Part shown: piece by piece, positions 1 to 12,203 of the stretch
Numbering within the stretch: position 1 is the stretch's first letter
Layout: the number at the start of each line of letters is the position of its first letter
From: Scytalidium lignicola
Taxonomy: Eukaryota > Ascomycota > Leotiomycetes
Length of the DNA: 64,000 bases
Assembly: GCA_002812745.2 (NCBI GenBank)
Contig: NCSJ02000076.1
Span: forward strand, 87,712-151,711
Direction: 5' to 3'
The notes under the pieces: generated by a model
Databases searched by the model: none
Told to the model about the DNA's origin: nothing
What the model saw: the letters and a program-made list of their open reading frames with translations, nothing else
Translations under genes and position numbers: made by a program

Positions 1-2160
1 GTCAGACACTCCAGTAATGTCTAGACCCTTAATCGGCTTATCCCCTAGGGCGGTAGTTCTGATTGTATGTTAGTGGTTAACACAGGATATCATAATTATG
101 TCACTCACGATTCTTTTATGTTTAAGACAAGATTTACCCTTGTATTTTCATCATCTTCATCAATAACGGTCAAGAAAGTGTCTCCCTTGATACCTAAGAT
201 TAAGTTTAGCGGAATGTAAGACAGCATTTTCCATCAAAGAGCATACCAAGTTCACTAAGCTTCTTCGACAAGTTGGCAGTCTCCTCTACATCGTAAAGAA
301 TGCCAGTATCGTTATTAACAACAAATTCTTCGCCATAGCCTAGCTGCGTTCGTAAGTAATCCTCGACAAGGTCACTCAATGTTGCTCGTGATAAGTCAAC
401 AAGAACCCGTGTCTGAGCCACACTACAAACGGGACAATCTGGGTTTGGTGGACGTATTCTATCGGAGGCAAGAAGTCGCTCCTGAGCGAAAGGTGACAGG
501 AAAACCTCCTTGGTGTTGGAAAATTCGCCGCGGAGAACCTTAAAAGCTTGAAGCACACAAAGACCAGCAACTATCGCGTTGGTTGTAGCAATAGCAGGGA
601 TGATGTTTCCGGCCATTTGCTTAATATCAAACCTCGACTTAGTTTCGATTCCGAAGACTATAGACCGCAGGTTGGCGCTGGCTGTAACAAAATCCATTGT
701 GTCCTCATCGTCCTTATCGAAGGTAATAATTGGATCTGCCGAGTTACCGTTTGAAGAACTTTTCATTTCCTGCATTCTCTTGCTCAGGCGCTCCAAACTG
801 CTCTTGTCAGACTGTGACTAAAAAGGATATAGTGGCGTGTCTTACCTGTCCTTGAAAACAACTAGGTTTTCATGGAGATTCCAGACTCTTTGCCCATCTT
901 GTAATATAGAAGCTTTTGAAACACTGGTCTGTGCAACTTCCTTCATGAGAGATACGTAATCCAAGGCTTCTGGTGGCCGTCTTGTCTTCCACATGTCCTC
1001 CATTGATCGCAATCGAACAATATCATCTTTATAGACCTTGTCAAAAAGTAACTGAGGAAAGGAGTCGGTGCCCATAGCTTCCCTGATAGTCATCAATGCT
1101 TGCGATTCTTTCTTCAAATTTTCAATCTCCGTCGCTGTTCATACATTAGCCCTGTGGCCTTATACTATCCAAAGCGCTCTCACTCACCATTATCCGCATC
1201 TACTGAATTGTCTAGTTCTGGAGATGAATCTTCGCTTGCGCCAAATATTTCACTTGCCAAGTTAACGTGCAGTTCCTAGCTTAGAGAGGAAATGAAACAT
1301 TGCAGAAACCTACCTTAATAAATAGCTCTTTCCCCACACTATACAATGGATTGGTTGGCTGGGAGTACTACGGATTGTACAGACAGGAAAGGTCTTCGGT
1401 GTTTCCTTTGTTGTACAATCATAGCAGGCCGTTGTTCCCTTCTTAATCACTTGGACCTGACCATTGAATCCAGTTGTACCACTCTCAACAAGAGGTACAT
1501 CTGCCGCTAGGCACATTTTGTTGACATGTCTTCGAGCGTCTAAGTTATCCAGAGCATTGAAGACTATAGTGAACCCCTTAAACCAATCCACATTAAACTG
1601 AGTATCTTTGATATTAGCGTGATGTGCTTCTAGCTTTACTTCTGGATTAAAGCTTTGTGCGGCGTCTTTTGCAACCTATATCATATTTCTCAGCGTGGTT
1701 GGAGTCTGCAGGGATCTGTATGACATACCAGTGCCTTGGACTTTTTGATGTGCTCATGTCTAAAGAGGAATTGCCGATTGAGGTTGCTCAAGTCAATTGT
1801 ATCAAGATCGACAATGTGGATTTCACCAAAGCCGCTAAGAACGAGATTCTTCAATAATTCGCATCCTATGCCTCCTGCGCCAACCATCAAAATCCGAGCC
1901 TGCAAGATCAGTTAGCAAGGCTGAAAGCGCAAGTGTTTGATGAAGTTGTGACATTGGCAGACTTGGGGGCTCAGGGGGATATTAGTCGCTCTCCAGACTT
2001 TTGAACATAGGTTCTAAGCTTTGCACCCCAGGATCAGATGTGGTTGTGTCACCAAAGATGAAGTTTCAACCTTCAAACAGAGGCTACAAAGGCTTACCTC
2101 CTTGACCATATTGTGCAACGGTAATCCGAGCGATTTTCCGTTAAAATAATCGCGCGCCAT
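1..2160 (-). CDS. UBA2: SUMO-activating enzyme subunit 2 (UBA2), 3' end cut by window
   Basis: Catalytic subunit of the heterodimeric SUMO E1, which adenylates SUMO, forms a thioester with it and passes it to Ubc9 in the nucleus. Exons deduced from phase: 2160-2098, 1899-1729, 1675-1314, 1252-1188, 1134-846, 797-247, 193-109, 58-1 (continues off the window). Seen: the adenylation motif [12 protein letters not shown] just after exon 1, the catalytic-cysteine segment [10 protein letters not shown], zinc-ligand pairs CYDC and CPVC, and the ubiquitin-like domain with [16 protein letters not shown] across the last introns. The start MARDYF fits fungal UBA2; an in-frame codon at 2202 is less likely. 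The acceptors at 1253 (AAG) and 798 were chosen by phase and family similarity and are less certain. Reading straight through the intron at 246-194 gives a false stop. It is divergent to the gene at 2899. Confidence 0.93.
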
Positions 2161-2898
2161 GGTGAAATAAGCAGCCAGCTCTATGCGACACCAATGTGAC
2201 AAAAAAGAAAAGTGAAGAAGAGAAGGCAGGTTGATTTTGCAGGAGTTAGGTCAGTTCGCAAGATGGGTGAGCTGATACCTGATAAATCTGGCTCTATTCA
2301 CGAGCCTTTGTAGTCTGGACGCGACCCGCGTTAGATAAGCTAGCGTGACTAGCTTATCGGGCTAGTGCGCTTCGCTGTTTGTCTTCGATCCAAGTTTTAG
2401 ATGCGTTTAGCAGTAATATCATAGTCTAACGGTGTTATTTGTTTGTAATTATGGAATTTTATTATATTGTAAATCATTAAATCACCATATCCAAGTTGAA
2501 TTGTTCCTACAGTATATACCTAATTGCAGGAAATCTACAGTACCAGTAAGCGGGCGGCTTAATTAAGCATATAAGTAGTAATCTGTAGAAGCCCCTGAAA
2601 TTGGACCTGTTGTGCACTGGTCCGCAATGTATGCCACTGGTATTAAGCTATTTACTTTATAATTGACTCTTTATTAACTCGCCCATAACCATTTGAAAAA
2701 TATAGAGTTCCCCGAGAAATTTTACTATAAAAAGTGGGTCTTACTAAAAGCTATATTGACGGGAGCATACTTGAAATTTTACCGCCACAAGATCGCGGTT
2801 TCCAGACAGGACTTTTGCTGCATGTTACCCTTCTCTGAAGTTCTGGAGAGTCATTATACTTTTTNATTTGTTGAAGAAACCTATCAATAGCCATTACC
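2161..2898. promoter_or_regulatory. Divergent intergenic region, UBA2 / queuosine salvage gene
   Basis: AT-rich 738-bp spacer between two divergent starts, so it should hold both promoters. An A/T-rich stretch with TATAAAAAG lies near 2725. A single undetermined base (N) is at 2865 beside a T run. No ORF with family resemblance and no RNA gene was seen. Confidence 0.5.
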
Positions 2899-4163
2899 AT
2901 GTCTGATGATGAAGCCGACCCTGAACTTCTCGAGCTCCTCCGGCAACATTTCATGAAGAGTGCTGTGATAGAAGTTCCAGAAACACATGTTTTAGATGGA
3001 GCTGAATACGTTTACAACAATTCAATCGATGTCGCCATAGACTATCAGTCTACAAAAGCCGCGGCAACTATGATATATGAGGAAATGCAAAAAAAGGAGT
3101 ATTCAACTCAAACATGGTCTGTTCATGAGCTTCACCCAAAAGAGAAAAATGAGAGGACGGTAGATTTCATATTCACCATGGATTTGTTGAACTTTTCTTT
3201 CTGGTCTGAAAACCCCGATGATGAGCGGTTTGCCATTGAATATAGGAGCAAGAAATGGACTGGCTACTGGAGTTTGGTAGCGGCGCTGCAGAGAGCTCTA
3301 GATGAGGGTTAGTTTTCGGCAACCCGCTGCCTTGAGCTGGGCTTATGTTTCTTCCGTTTGCAGATATTCCGGTAACTTCATCGGATTTCTGGCAGAATGA
3401 ACTTGAGTGTACAGAAGAAGTAATGAAGCATGTCTTCCGAAGTTGTACGGAAGAAGAAATTCCAATGTTTGCTGAGAGGCTGTCTTGCCTGCGTGAGGCA
3501 GGACGAGTTCTATACGAGGTTTGAATTATATTCGTCCTTACATACTTCTTCCTTAGAAAGAATGAGTCACTGACATTCTGCTAGAAGTATGAATGCCGTT
3601 TTAGCAGATGCATAGAGGCTGCCAATCATTCAGCTGCAGCATTGGTCAACTTACTCGCTAAAGACTTCCCCTGCTTCAATGATGCAGCGCAATTTGAGGG
3701 CCGAAAAACCGTACGGTTCCTCAAACGGGCTCAAATATGCGTTGCTGACATCTGGGCTGCTTTCAACGGTGAGGGTTACGGGCAGTTCAATGACATTGAC
3801 AAGATTACTATGTTCGCGGACTATCGGGTCCCACAGATCTTAAATACTTTGGGATGTCTTTGGTATAGCCCTCCCCTTGAGCATACAATTCGTCAAAAGA
3901 AGCCTATAGAGAGTGGGCATACCTGGGAGATCCAGTTGCGAGGTAACTATGACGTCATATAGAGATATATCATTACTGATATTTCAGTAGGTTGTAGTAT
4001 ATGGTGTGTTGAGCTCATCCGCCGTGAGATCCTTAGACAGCATCCTGATGCAAAAGTCAATGCAATTCTAATTGACTTCTTTCTGTATGATACAATGAAA
4101 GAGCGCGAGGCCGAAAGAAAAGAGGAAATACCCCATCATCGGACTCGTAGCATATGGTACTGA
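2899..4163 (+). CDS. QNG1: Queuosine salvage protein (queuosine 5'-phosphate N-glycosylase/hydrolase, DUF2419)
   Basis: Homologue of human C9orf64/QNG1, which releases queuine base from queuosine 5'-phosphate so that it can be reused for tRNA wobble modification. Exons 2899-3307, 3364-3518, 3585-3942, 3991-4163 join in phase and give 364 aa, about the family length. Visible family segments are SVHELHPKEKNERTVDFIF (exon 1), FWSENPDDERFAIEY with KKWTGYWSLVAAL, and FNDIDKITMFADYRVPQIL in exon 3; the Asp in FADYR lies in the family's active-site segment. Fungi are not known to make queuine themselves, so a salvage role is expected. The ATG follows CCATTACC. Same strand as the amidase 574 bp downstream, with no obvious functional link. 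Confidence 0.9.
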
Positions 4164-4737
4164 TGATGTGGTTTGATTGTAGGTCTGTTCGTTGTAGGAT
4201 ACGGTTATTCGAAATGATTGTCCTGTGTCTCTGTTTGCTGGTCTCTTTCTTATCTAGACAACTAGACAACCTACCGTAATACGCTGGGCTATGTATGCAG
4301 ATATCATAGGAACGAGGACTGTATGGATACTTCTTCTAAGTGATTACAAGGAAGTAGGCAAGAAGGAAGGGAAAAGAAAGGCTCCCACCTATCTTCCTCC
4401 AATGCAAAAACAGTAGTTTCATAATGTTTGTGATCAATTTAACTACGTCGAATATGCGATATTGTTGCCGAGGTCAGGAGCTTCTCCCTCAACTCCCCCA
4501 CCTTTATTCAAGTATATCAGGATCCGCCTTCCTCTTATGACCGAAATGTAGATAAGACAAGTTAGATACGTTGTATTATCGGATTCAAGCCATTATACTA
4601 TAATTATTTATTCTGGCTTTTATATTGAAAGCCACAGTGTAGTCTATCCAAGTGTTTAAAGAAATAAACATCTTGGCATACTCCACCGTTTCTATCTATA
4701 AGCCAAGTAATAATTACCTTCAGGGTATTTCTTAATA
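4164..4737. other. Intergenic, QNG1 to amidase
   Basis: 574 bp, AT-rich towards the right. Presumed 3' UTR of the salvage gene and promoter of the amidase. A short minus-strand ORF (4057-4269) overlaps the last coding exon and is a shadow. Nothing else seen. Confidence 0.5.
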
Positions 4738-6552
4738 ATGGGTCAGAAGTACAAAGAAATGGCTGCAATAGCCCAGAAGAGAAGGGACGATGCCATCCCG
4801 ACGGAGTATCTTCTCAAAAATATATCCAAAGCAGACCTCCCTCGGAACTTGACCGGCATCCACAGAAGTTCTGGTCATTTCACCCCAGAGGAATTACAGA
4901 TTATCGAAACTGAGCCTGAGGGGATTTTGTCAAATATCAAACAAGGGAAATGGACTTCGTTAGAAGTGACGAAAGCATTTTGCAAAAGTGCCGTTGTCGC
5001 TCAGCAGCTTGTAAGTTCCCGAACCTAATGCCTTGGAATATACTAACAACTACATAGACAAATTGCCTAACTGAGATACTCTTCAAGGAAGCTTTTGATA
5101 GAGCACAGTTTCTTGACAGCTATCTCAAAAGGACAGGCAAGACAATCGGACCTTTGCATGGCCTTCCTATTTCCTTAAAAGATTGTATGATTGTTCCTCC
5201 TCACCCAGCATCAGTCGGAATGGCATGTTATGCCAACGAGCCTACCAAGCCGGAGGATGAAACTATCCTCGTTACGCTACTGAGAAAGCTGGGTGCAGTT
5301 TTCTATGTCAAGACTACTACCCCTACAGCTATGATGATGATGGAAACAATCTCCAATGTCTGGGGAGAGACTAATAATGCTTATCAAAGTGGCACAAGTC
5401 CCGGTGGAAGTTCAGGAGGTGAAGGCGCTTTAATCTCACTTAAAGGCTCGCCATTGGGGATCGGAACTGATATTGGTGGATCTATTCGACTTCCGTCGGC
5501 ATTCAATAATCTTTATGGCCTAAAGCCCACGTGAGTAATGCTTCATCGATTTAGAAGTAGCTTGGTTAACTTCAACCCTAGCTTTGGCCGTTTCCCTGGA
5601 TACGGATCAAAGTCTGGGATTCCAGGCCAGGACTTCATTTACGCTAACAATGGACCCATGGCTCGATCCTTGGAGAGTCTCAAGATATATTGTAAGGCCG
5701 TGCTCTCTCAGGAAGCAGCTCCTTGGCTCTATGATCCAAAGTGTTTTGCAATACCCTGGAGAGAAGATGTGATACCTAAGGGACGGAAACTGAGAATTGG
5801 TATCATTTCTGACAACGATGGAGAGATAACCGTCCACCCTCCTATTATTCGAGGTCTAGCAATGACAAAGAAAGCTCTGGAAGCTGCCGGTCACGAGGTC
5901 TTTGAGTGGACACCAATAAGTCACCCAGAAATTGTAAAGGGAGTCAATGAAGCATTTTTTACTCTAGGTGGAGCGGCAATTATTGGATTGACAAAACAAA
6001 ATGAGGAACCTGTGTTTGGATCGATGAAGCCGTATGAGGAAATTTATAATAAGGGAGAGGCAGGAACCCTCGGACCGACGAAGTTACGAGAGATGATATA
6101 CCAACGAAATGCTTATCAGAAACAATATGTGGATCATTGGACAGCTACGGCGGTTGATGGAAAGGAGCCAATGGATGCAATCATTACAGCTACTAGCCCC
6201 TGGACCGCTCCAAGACTAGGAATCACTCAGAAACTGTTCTGCATAAATTATACTGGAGTGTGGAATCTGCTTGGTAAATCATAAGATGTCTTTTCTCAGT
6301 AACATATAACTAATTCTTGTAGACTATCCAGTATGCACTTTCCCCGTTACCTTTGCAGATAAGAATATCGATAAAAAGCGAGACTCTTGGGTGCCTTTGA
6401 ATGATTTGGACGCCGGCATACAGGCAGATTATGATCCTGAATTTTATGATGGCACTCCTGTCGTGCTTCAATGTGTTGGAAGACGGTTTGAGGATGAGAA
6501 GGTGCTAGATATGACTAGTATCATAGCTGATGCCCTGAAAGCTCACTCGTGA
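4738..6552 (+). CDS. Amidase-signature hydrolase (acetamidase / fatty-acid-amide-hydrolase type)
   Basis: Hydrolyses a C-N amide bond; substrate not predictable. Exons 4738-5010, 5058-5530, 5582-6273, 6323-6552 join in phase to 555 aa, usual for fungal acetamidase-type enzymes. The Ser-cisSer-Lys triad is visible: Lys about 132 in PLHGLPISLKD, cis-Ser about 209 in SPGGSSGGEGAL, and nucleophile Ser about 233 in GTDIGGSIRLPS. The spacing matches FAAH-like enzymes. No signal peptide or N-terminal membrane helix is apparent, so it is probably cytosolic. The second donor is GTGAGT right after KPT; reading through it creates a second apparent ORF at 5538. Could act on formamide, acetamide or a lipid amide. 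Confidence 0.92.
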
Positions 6553-6873
6553 GGGGTTTAGTATATAGGGTGTCTAGCTTAAGAGACAATTAAAGAGTCT
6601 AGTTAGGACTGATCTTGTAGGTACTTACTCATGTTGCTCTTTCAGAAGTAGAGATGTGAATTGCTGCCTGGAAAAGAGTCCGAGGTTCTGCCGGTCTTGT
6701 TGCTGTAGCAGCTAATTACCCGTACCCAAAATTAACCTCACATACACAACTCCACCATTGATACAAATAACCACCCCGCAAAACATTCACATACATCCGA
6801 AGTTCTTCCAAAGCACAAACCCTGCAATTCCAAAGTCTATAAAAGAAGAATTATTAAACCAGGAAGAACCAAC
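6553..6873. other. Intergenic, amidase to Pol delta subunit
   Basis: 321 bp. Presumed 3' UTR and promoter. An overlapping plus-strand ORF from 6758 runs into the next gene in another frame and is a shadow. Nothing else seen. Confidence 0.45.
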
Positions 6874-7622
6874 ATGCCACCTACTCGCCGAAGCCGTAAC
6901 TCCTCCGGGCCAGTGGCGAGGGGCTCACAAAGCGTCCTCTCCTTCGGCAACACCAAGATCACCAAACCCTCCCAAGCAACATCCACAAAGTCCAAGCTCC
7001 AATCCAAGGAATCTACTCCAGTATCGCCGAGTGCAGTCGCCGATATAAATCTCCCCGAGGAGACTGAAAAGAAGCAAGATGTAGGCCATGTTACGTCAGA
7101 GGCAGCAGTGCTGGATCAGGCGAGGACCGAGATACAGGAATTGAAGAGCAAGAAGAGGGAGAAGACTGAGATTGAGCAAAAGGCAGAGAGTATTAGTGCG
7201 ACGCGGATTAGGAAGTATTGGCAGGAGATTGAGAGTATGAGGAAGGCGAAGAGAGGTTAGTTGGCTTTGGCTTTACTTTGGGTATAGGTTGACAGACAAG
7301 CTGACAACCACCATTTCAGTACATCAAGAAGATTTATCTACTGAGGAGAAAATCTTGAGATACTTCGACGTCAGTTCACAATACGGGGTATGTACAACCT
7401 TTTTTTTTTGTGAAACCTGACCCGAAGTCTTAATCTAATACTATATTCTAGCCCAGCATTGGAATCGCCCGCATGAAGCGCTGGATGCGAGCAAACAGGC
7501 TCGGACTTAACCCACCTATTGAAGTCCTAGCCGTCCTATTGAAAGAAGAAGCCAAAGGAAACGATAGGATTGAACGAGCGTACATCGATGAGCTTATGTC
7601 TTCGAATATAGGCGAGTCCTGA
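6874..7622 (+). CDS. POLD4: DNA polymerase delta subunit 4 (POLD4 / Cdm1-like)
   Basis: Smallest accessory subunit of replicative DNA polymerase delta, acting in the nucleus. Exons 6874-7255, 7320-7387, 7452-7622 give 206 aa. The C-terminal third carries the family core: EEKILRYFDVSSQYG followed by PSIGIARMKRWMRANRLGL and NPPIEVLAVLLKEE. The N terminus is basic, Ser/Thr-rich and probably disordered, and includes QSVLSFG (residues about 19-25), which resembles a PCNA-interacting PIP box, though the second aromatic is missing. A Lys/Glu-rich, likely coiled-coil stretch lies at about 90-127. Longer than human p12 (107 aa) because of the N-terminal extension. Convergent with ACL1. Confidence 0.9.
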
Positions 7623-8273
7623 AGTCCTTCATATTATGGATCATGGGGAAGGCAAGAACTTTGTTTTTTAGAGGCCAATTGTGCCGCTTCTGCTGCACTT
7701 ACTGTTATTGTAAAGAACCTTGGCTATTTTAGGGGTTTAGGGGAACCTTATTGGAGGTTTTACTGGTTTGGGGAGTAAACCTGGTGTTTTTTTNATCGGC
7801 GTTTTGGCGGCTCTTTGAATTCAGTCTTATGGGTTGTATGATTAAATGAAGTTACAGCCAATGACATCTGAATACCAAATCTATCTTGACATATTGACTT
7901 CGGCTTAGATTGAGTCCTTATCGACATGAATATTAACCGGTGAGGATAGACACTCCTACATTTGTAGAGATAATCTTGGAATGAGTATTAGCCACATGGG
8001 ATACTAATATGTAAATGATTTATATCCAAAGATTCCAAATCATTCCATTGATGTCTCCGAAATATAACATGTAGACGAGTTGCATTCATGAATCTTATTT
8101 ATGATTCTCATTTATTAAACTTTGTTACAGCCATCTATAGTTCGTCCCATCACGAACGCGTTAACAAAGCAACCGAGGTACTGAGCAAAGTACTCTAAAC
8201 CCCTCAGTAGTGTGAACTAGGTTAAAACATCCGTATATAACAATTCCCAGCCAACAACCTCATGACATCCCAC
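7623..8273. other. Convergent intergenic region, POLD4 / ACL1
   Basis: 651 bp, AT-rich, between two convergent stops, so it holds both 3' UTRs. One N at 7794 ends a run of seven T. No gene seen. Confidence 0.5.
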
Positions 8274-10327
8274 TTACATCTGCACCTCCACACGGTCACC
8301 CGCCGGACCAGCACCGCTAAGGGTTGGGAGGAGGTAGGTAATATCATCCCAAGGATGTCTGTAGAGACCAGTACGAAGTCTCTTCTGGTCGAGGTAATGA
8401 GCGATTAAACCGATGCTACGACCAAGGACGAAGAGACCGTTCAAGACACCCATCTGTAGGTAATCCTCAGCCTCTTCGGCAGTGAAGGCACCGCAGTTTC
8501 GGAGAAGATCGACGAAGGAGACAGCGACGGCACCATCGACATTCAAGATCAAGTTATCCTTCTTAGAAGTAGTAACTGTCTCTACGGCAAGGGCATAATC
8601 GAGCAACTTGCAAGATGGGAAACGCTTCTTGACAAATTCCTTGACCAGCTCAACACGCAAGTCGGGGTTGTTTCGCGACTTGACCTTGTGGCCGATACCA
8701 GGGATCAGCTTGTTCTGCTTCCGACTGAGATCAACGAATTCACGCGGGCTGAGACCCTTGTCAAATGCCTTGGTGAATTCCTCTGCAGCTCCATCAAGAG
8801 CACCACCGAATCTTGAACCAATGGTCAAGAGACCACTGACTAAGGCGCTGATGAGATCCTTTCCGGCTCTGGTGGTAATGATGGTGTTCATGGCACCGGA
8901 GACGGCTGGACCGTGGTCAGCGGTCAACATCAGCACCATCTCAAGGAACTTGCTGGCATAGTCTGGGAGACGACGACGGAACCAGAGCAAGGACATGACA
9001 CCACCGATACCAATATCCTCTCTGAAGACATCTGAAATTGGCATACCAGCGTATAAGAGTTCCTGTCCACGGTCGTCTGAAATAGTAGAAATGAAAGCGG
9101 CAGGCTTTCGGATAAGGCCAAGTTCTTGTGCCCAGGAGTAATCCATGGGGATCTTTGGTACGGCTGGCTCTGGTTGAGGCTTGATCGTACCCTTCTTGAC
9201 CAAGCTCTGGTAGACGGATGCGAGCAGTTGTGGCAACTCCTCAAAGGTGTCTGGGACGAAAAGTCCTGCATCCTTCATAGCCTTGTTCTTGGCAGCGGCA
9301 GTCTCGAGCTGAGAGTTGGCCAACGCACCAGCATGACCAAACTGGACCTCAGTCTTGAACATGCTAGCACAGGTTCCAATGGCCCAGGCCACAATTGGCT
9401 TCTTGATTACTCCGGCCTTGACGGCTCGAATGACTCGGTATTCTTCAACACCACCAACCTCTCCCAACAACAACAGGATTTTACACTCTGGGTCGGCCTC
9501 ATATCGGAGGAGATGGTCAATGAATGTTGTAGCGGGGTATCTATCACCACCAATGGCAACACCCTCATACACACCATCTGTGGTAGTTGAGACAATGTTA
9601 TTAAGCTCGTTGGACATACCACCGGACTTGGAAACGTATCCTACGGAACCCTTTCGGTACAGCTTGGATGCGACAATGTTGTCCATCATACCACCCGTGT
9701 TACCGATCTTAAACGCTCCGGGTTTAATACCTCCGACCGTGGCAGGGCCAATGATGGTGATGCCTTTCTGCTCGGCAACATGTAAAATCTCACGTGCGCG
9801 CTGAAAATCAACCAGTCAGACCATGTTTCCGTAACAAATATTTATTTTGCAGAGTTGGGAGCATAGGGACTTACTCTCTCCGGTACACCTTCAGCAATGA
9901 TGGCAATGCATTTGATTTGTGGGAATTGCATGAGCTCCATTGTGGAGCTGTAGACACTTCGGGAGGAAGCAAAGTTGACGACGACATCGACGTCTGTGTG
10001 CTTGGACATGGCCTTGGCTACATCTTGGTAGACGGGAAGCAGGGTCTCGCTGGTTCCCCAGTACATCTTGCTGACGAACTGACCGCCGAAGGTATAGATG
10101 ATACCGGCTACGGAAGGGGTTTTACGCTTGCAGATGAAGTCGAAATCCAGCATACCCTGGACAGCTCTGGGCTGCATTCCGTAGACGAAGCATCGTGTCT
10201 TCTCGTGGAAGAGGGTATGTTCGGCACGTGGGCTCAAAGGCCGGCTGGGAGCTTGGAAACGAGTGATGTTGTCATTTGCAGAGAGGTTGGCATGTTGGGT
10301 GCTGCCATTCGCAGTTGGGGCGGGCAT
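8274..10327 (-). CDS. ACL1: ATP-citrate lyase subunit 1 (citryl-CoA lyase subunit)
   Basis: With ACL2 forms cytosolic ATP-citrate lyase: citrate + CoA + ATP gives acetyl-CoA, oxaloacetate, ADP and phosphate, supplying lipid synthesis and histone acetylation. Exons 10327-9875 and 9800-8274 give 659 aa, matching fungal subunit 1. Seen: a CoA-binding/Rossmann N-terminal region; the catalytic phosphohistidine segment [12 protein letters not shown] with His at about 307; and the C-terminal citrate-synthase-like domain with [17 protein letters not shown]. The ATG (MPAPTANG) is the first family-like start; the frame is open further upstream but that part resembles 5' UTR. Divergent from ACL2 as in many filamentous ascomycetes, implying shared control. 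Confidence 0.97.
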
Positions 10328-12203
10328 CGTGAAGTTCGTTAAGAGGAAGCTATCTGGAGAGAAGACAAAAAATGAGCATTCGAGATCGATCGTTGAGAAA
10401 TCCCTTTTTTTCTTCTTTCTCGTGCGAGTAGACTGCTGGCGTGACGCAGCGTGACGGGAAGAGAAGAGGAGCAACTCACGGTATGACACCTAGCGAAACT
10501 TTTTTTAGGAGGGATGAATTAGCGGGCCGAGTTGGAGCCAGAGCAATACTGTATTCCAACACCGATTTTGGAGAGCAATTTGCAGGAATAGAGAAGAATG
10601 AGAAGAGGCGGAGTAGGGTGAGAATGAGGGAGGTGATGATGATGATTATGATGAGAGGTATGCAGGAAGAAAGTCTGTGGGAAGAAACCGATGCGATAAC
10701 CTTTTGGGGGGGGGTTTCTGACAACGGGGAGCAATTGTTGAACTCGGGGTGCAAGGCACAGAGGCTTGGTTGAGCAACCTAATTCGAGGCCAGCCCGCCG
10801 TGGTGCGGATAGTCGGTCAATCCTTACAGGGACACCAACGCGGGCGGTGGGTGGAGGCGTGCGAGTATCAATCCACGCAGCCTTTGAGGGGGGTTGTCCG
10901 AGGTTGCATGCGACAATTTATTTATTGTCCCGACGAAGAATCCAGCAGCGCCCGAGGGAATAAAAAGAATGTAACTTGTAACTTAGCCGTTGGTGAACCG
11001 AAACCTACTAGGAAGAGGAGTGTGTTGACATAATAGCCAGACACAAGCCGGAATACTGTCAATAGCACTACCAGTCTCTTGTCCTGTCCTCCGCTGTCCT
11101 TCTAGCTTTCATGCCCTCGAGCTGAATGAGCTGAGCATCCTTTTTGTGCTGACCGCCCTTGACTCGATGGGCCGAGGGGAGAGATGGTACGGGAGGGGTG
11201 GGTGTAGGACCCCCAGCAAAATTCTGGTGACCGTCGGTGGTCGGTGAGTAGCTGCAGAAGCGATGCCCCGAGCCCAATTCGGCCATAGCGCGGGGAGATG
11301 GACCAATCACGGGCTCTCTGGCGCATCCGCCGTCTTCCCCTCCGATTTTGCCAGGTCCACGCACGGACCTGTGCTGACTCCGTGCTGACTTTTCCTTTGT
11401 TTGGGCGGAGAAGCGTTGGGACCTTAAGCCCAGGCCACTAGGAAGGATTGGGCGGACGGTTGAGACCAAATCCCCCATCCTCCCATCACAACAGCTTCAA
11501 CTGCTCCCATCTGCTCCATCTGCTCAATCTCGGCTCCACTCACACCAGCACCGCACTTCGGCCTCCGTAATCCTGGGTGCGGGCCAAAAACTCCTGCACA
11601 AATCGTGTGCTGGTCCCCGAATAACCACATCCCATCCCACCACTCTGCTATTGCTTCCTCCAACACATCTTCTTGTCCCCTCTAGATCTCGCCGTGGATT
11701 TTCTTAAACTCTTTTTTTTTTTAATTCGGTTGCTGTTATTCAGAAAATCCGGGTGGGAAAAATTGCAAGCAACGCTGTCCTAAAAATCTTTCTCCTTGGT
11801 ACGTATTATTGACTTGATAGTGTTGCTTCCTCGAATTTCTTTCTGCCGTGAACGCCAAAAAAAAAGAGAAGGCCAGCCGTGATCTCGTCCTGTTGCTCCC
11901 AGAACCAGCAGAAACGATTCTCTCATAGAGGCACCACGGACGTGGCAGAAAAGAATATGCGGTGTGACTTGTTCTGTGGATCAATTCAACGTTCGGGATG
12001 CAAGTCGCTCTCGAAGGCGCCAGTCATTGGTACGGCGGTGAGATGTAGTACCACCACCCCAACAACTGCGCTTTGCGAGAAGCTGCTCGAGGGCTATAAC
12101 GAAATCAGCATCTTTGCTCGGGCCATTCGACTCGTGCAATCTTCTCTTATCAACCCTTCGCTGACAACCATCCGAACAGTAAACATACCTCTCATCTTCC
12201 ACA
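10328..12203. promoter_or_regulatory. Bidirectional promoter region between ACL1 and ACL2
   Basis: 1876 bp separating the two subunit starts. It contains long pyrimidine/purine tracts flanking both starts, a nine-G run at 10706-10714, GATGATGATG-type triplets at about 10632-10655 and a T run near 11710. Several overlapping ORFs of 60-140 codons on both strands (for example 11068-11478 minus and 11879-12298 plus) show no family motifs and look like chance ORFs in GC-richer DNA. A candidate 5'-UTR intron of ACL1 is listed separately. Confidence 0.6.
10354..10479 (-). other. Candidate 5'-UTR intron of ACL1
   Basis: On the minus strand a good donor (GTGAGT, from 10479) and an acceptor preceded by pyrimidines (TTCTCTCCAG, ending 10354) bracket 126 nt, ending 26 nt before the ACL1 ATG. 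No transcript evidence; inferred only from splice signals. Confidence 0.35.

Noticed and set aside
5538..5581. Apparent new gene start inside the amidase (ATG just after the GTGAGT donor)
   Set aside because: It lies in the intron 5531-5581; the downstream frame is simply amidase exon 3.
9126..9804. Long plus-strand ORFs opposite ACL1
   Set aside because: Shadows of the strongly coding minus strand; no motifs of their own.
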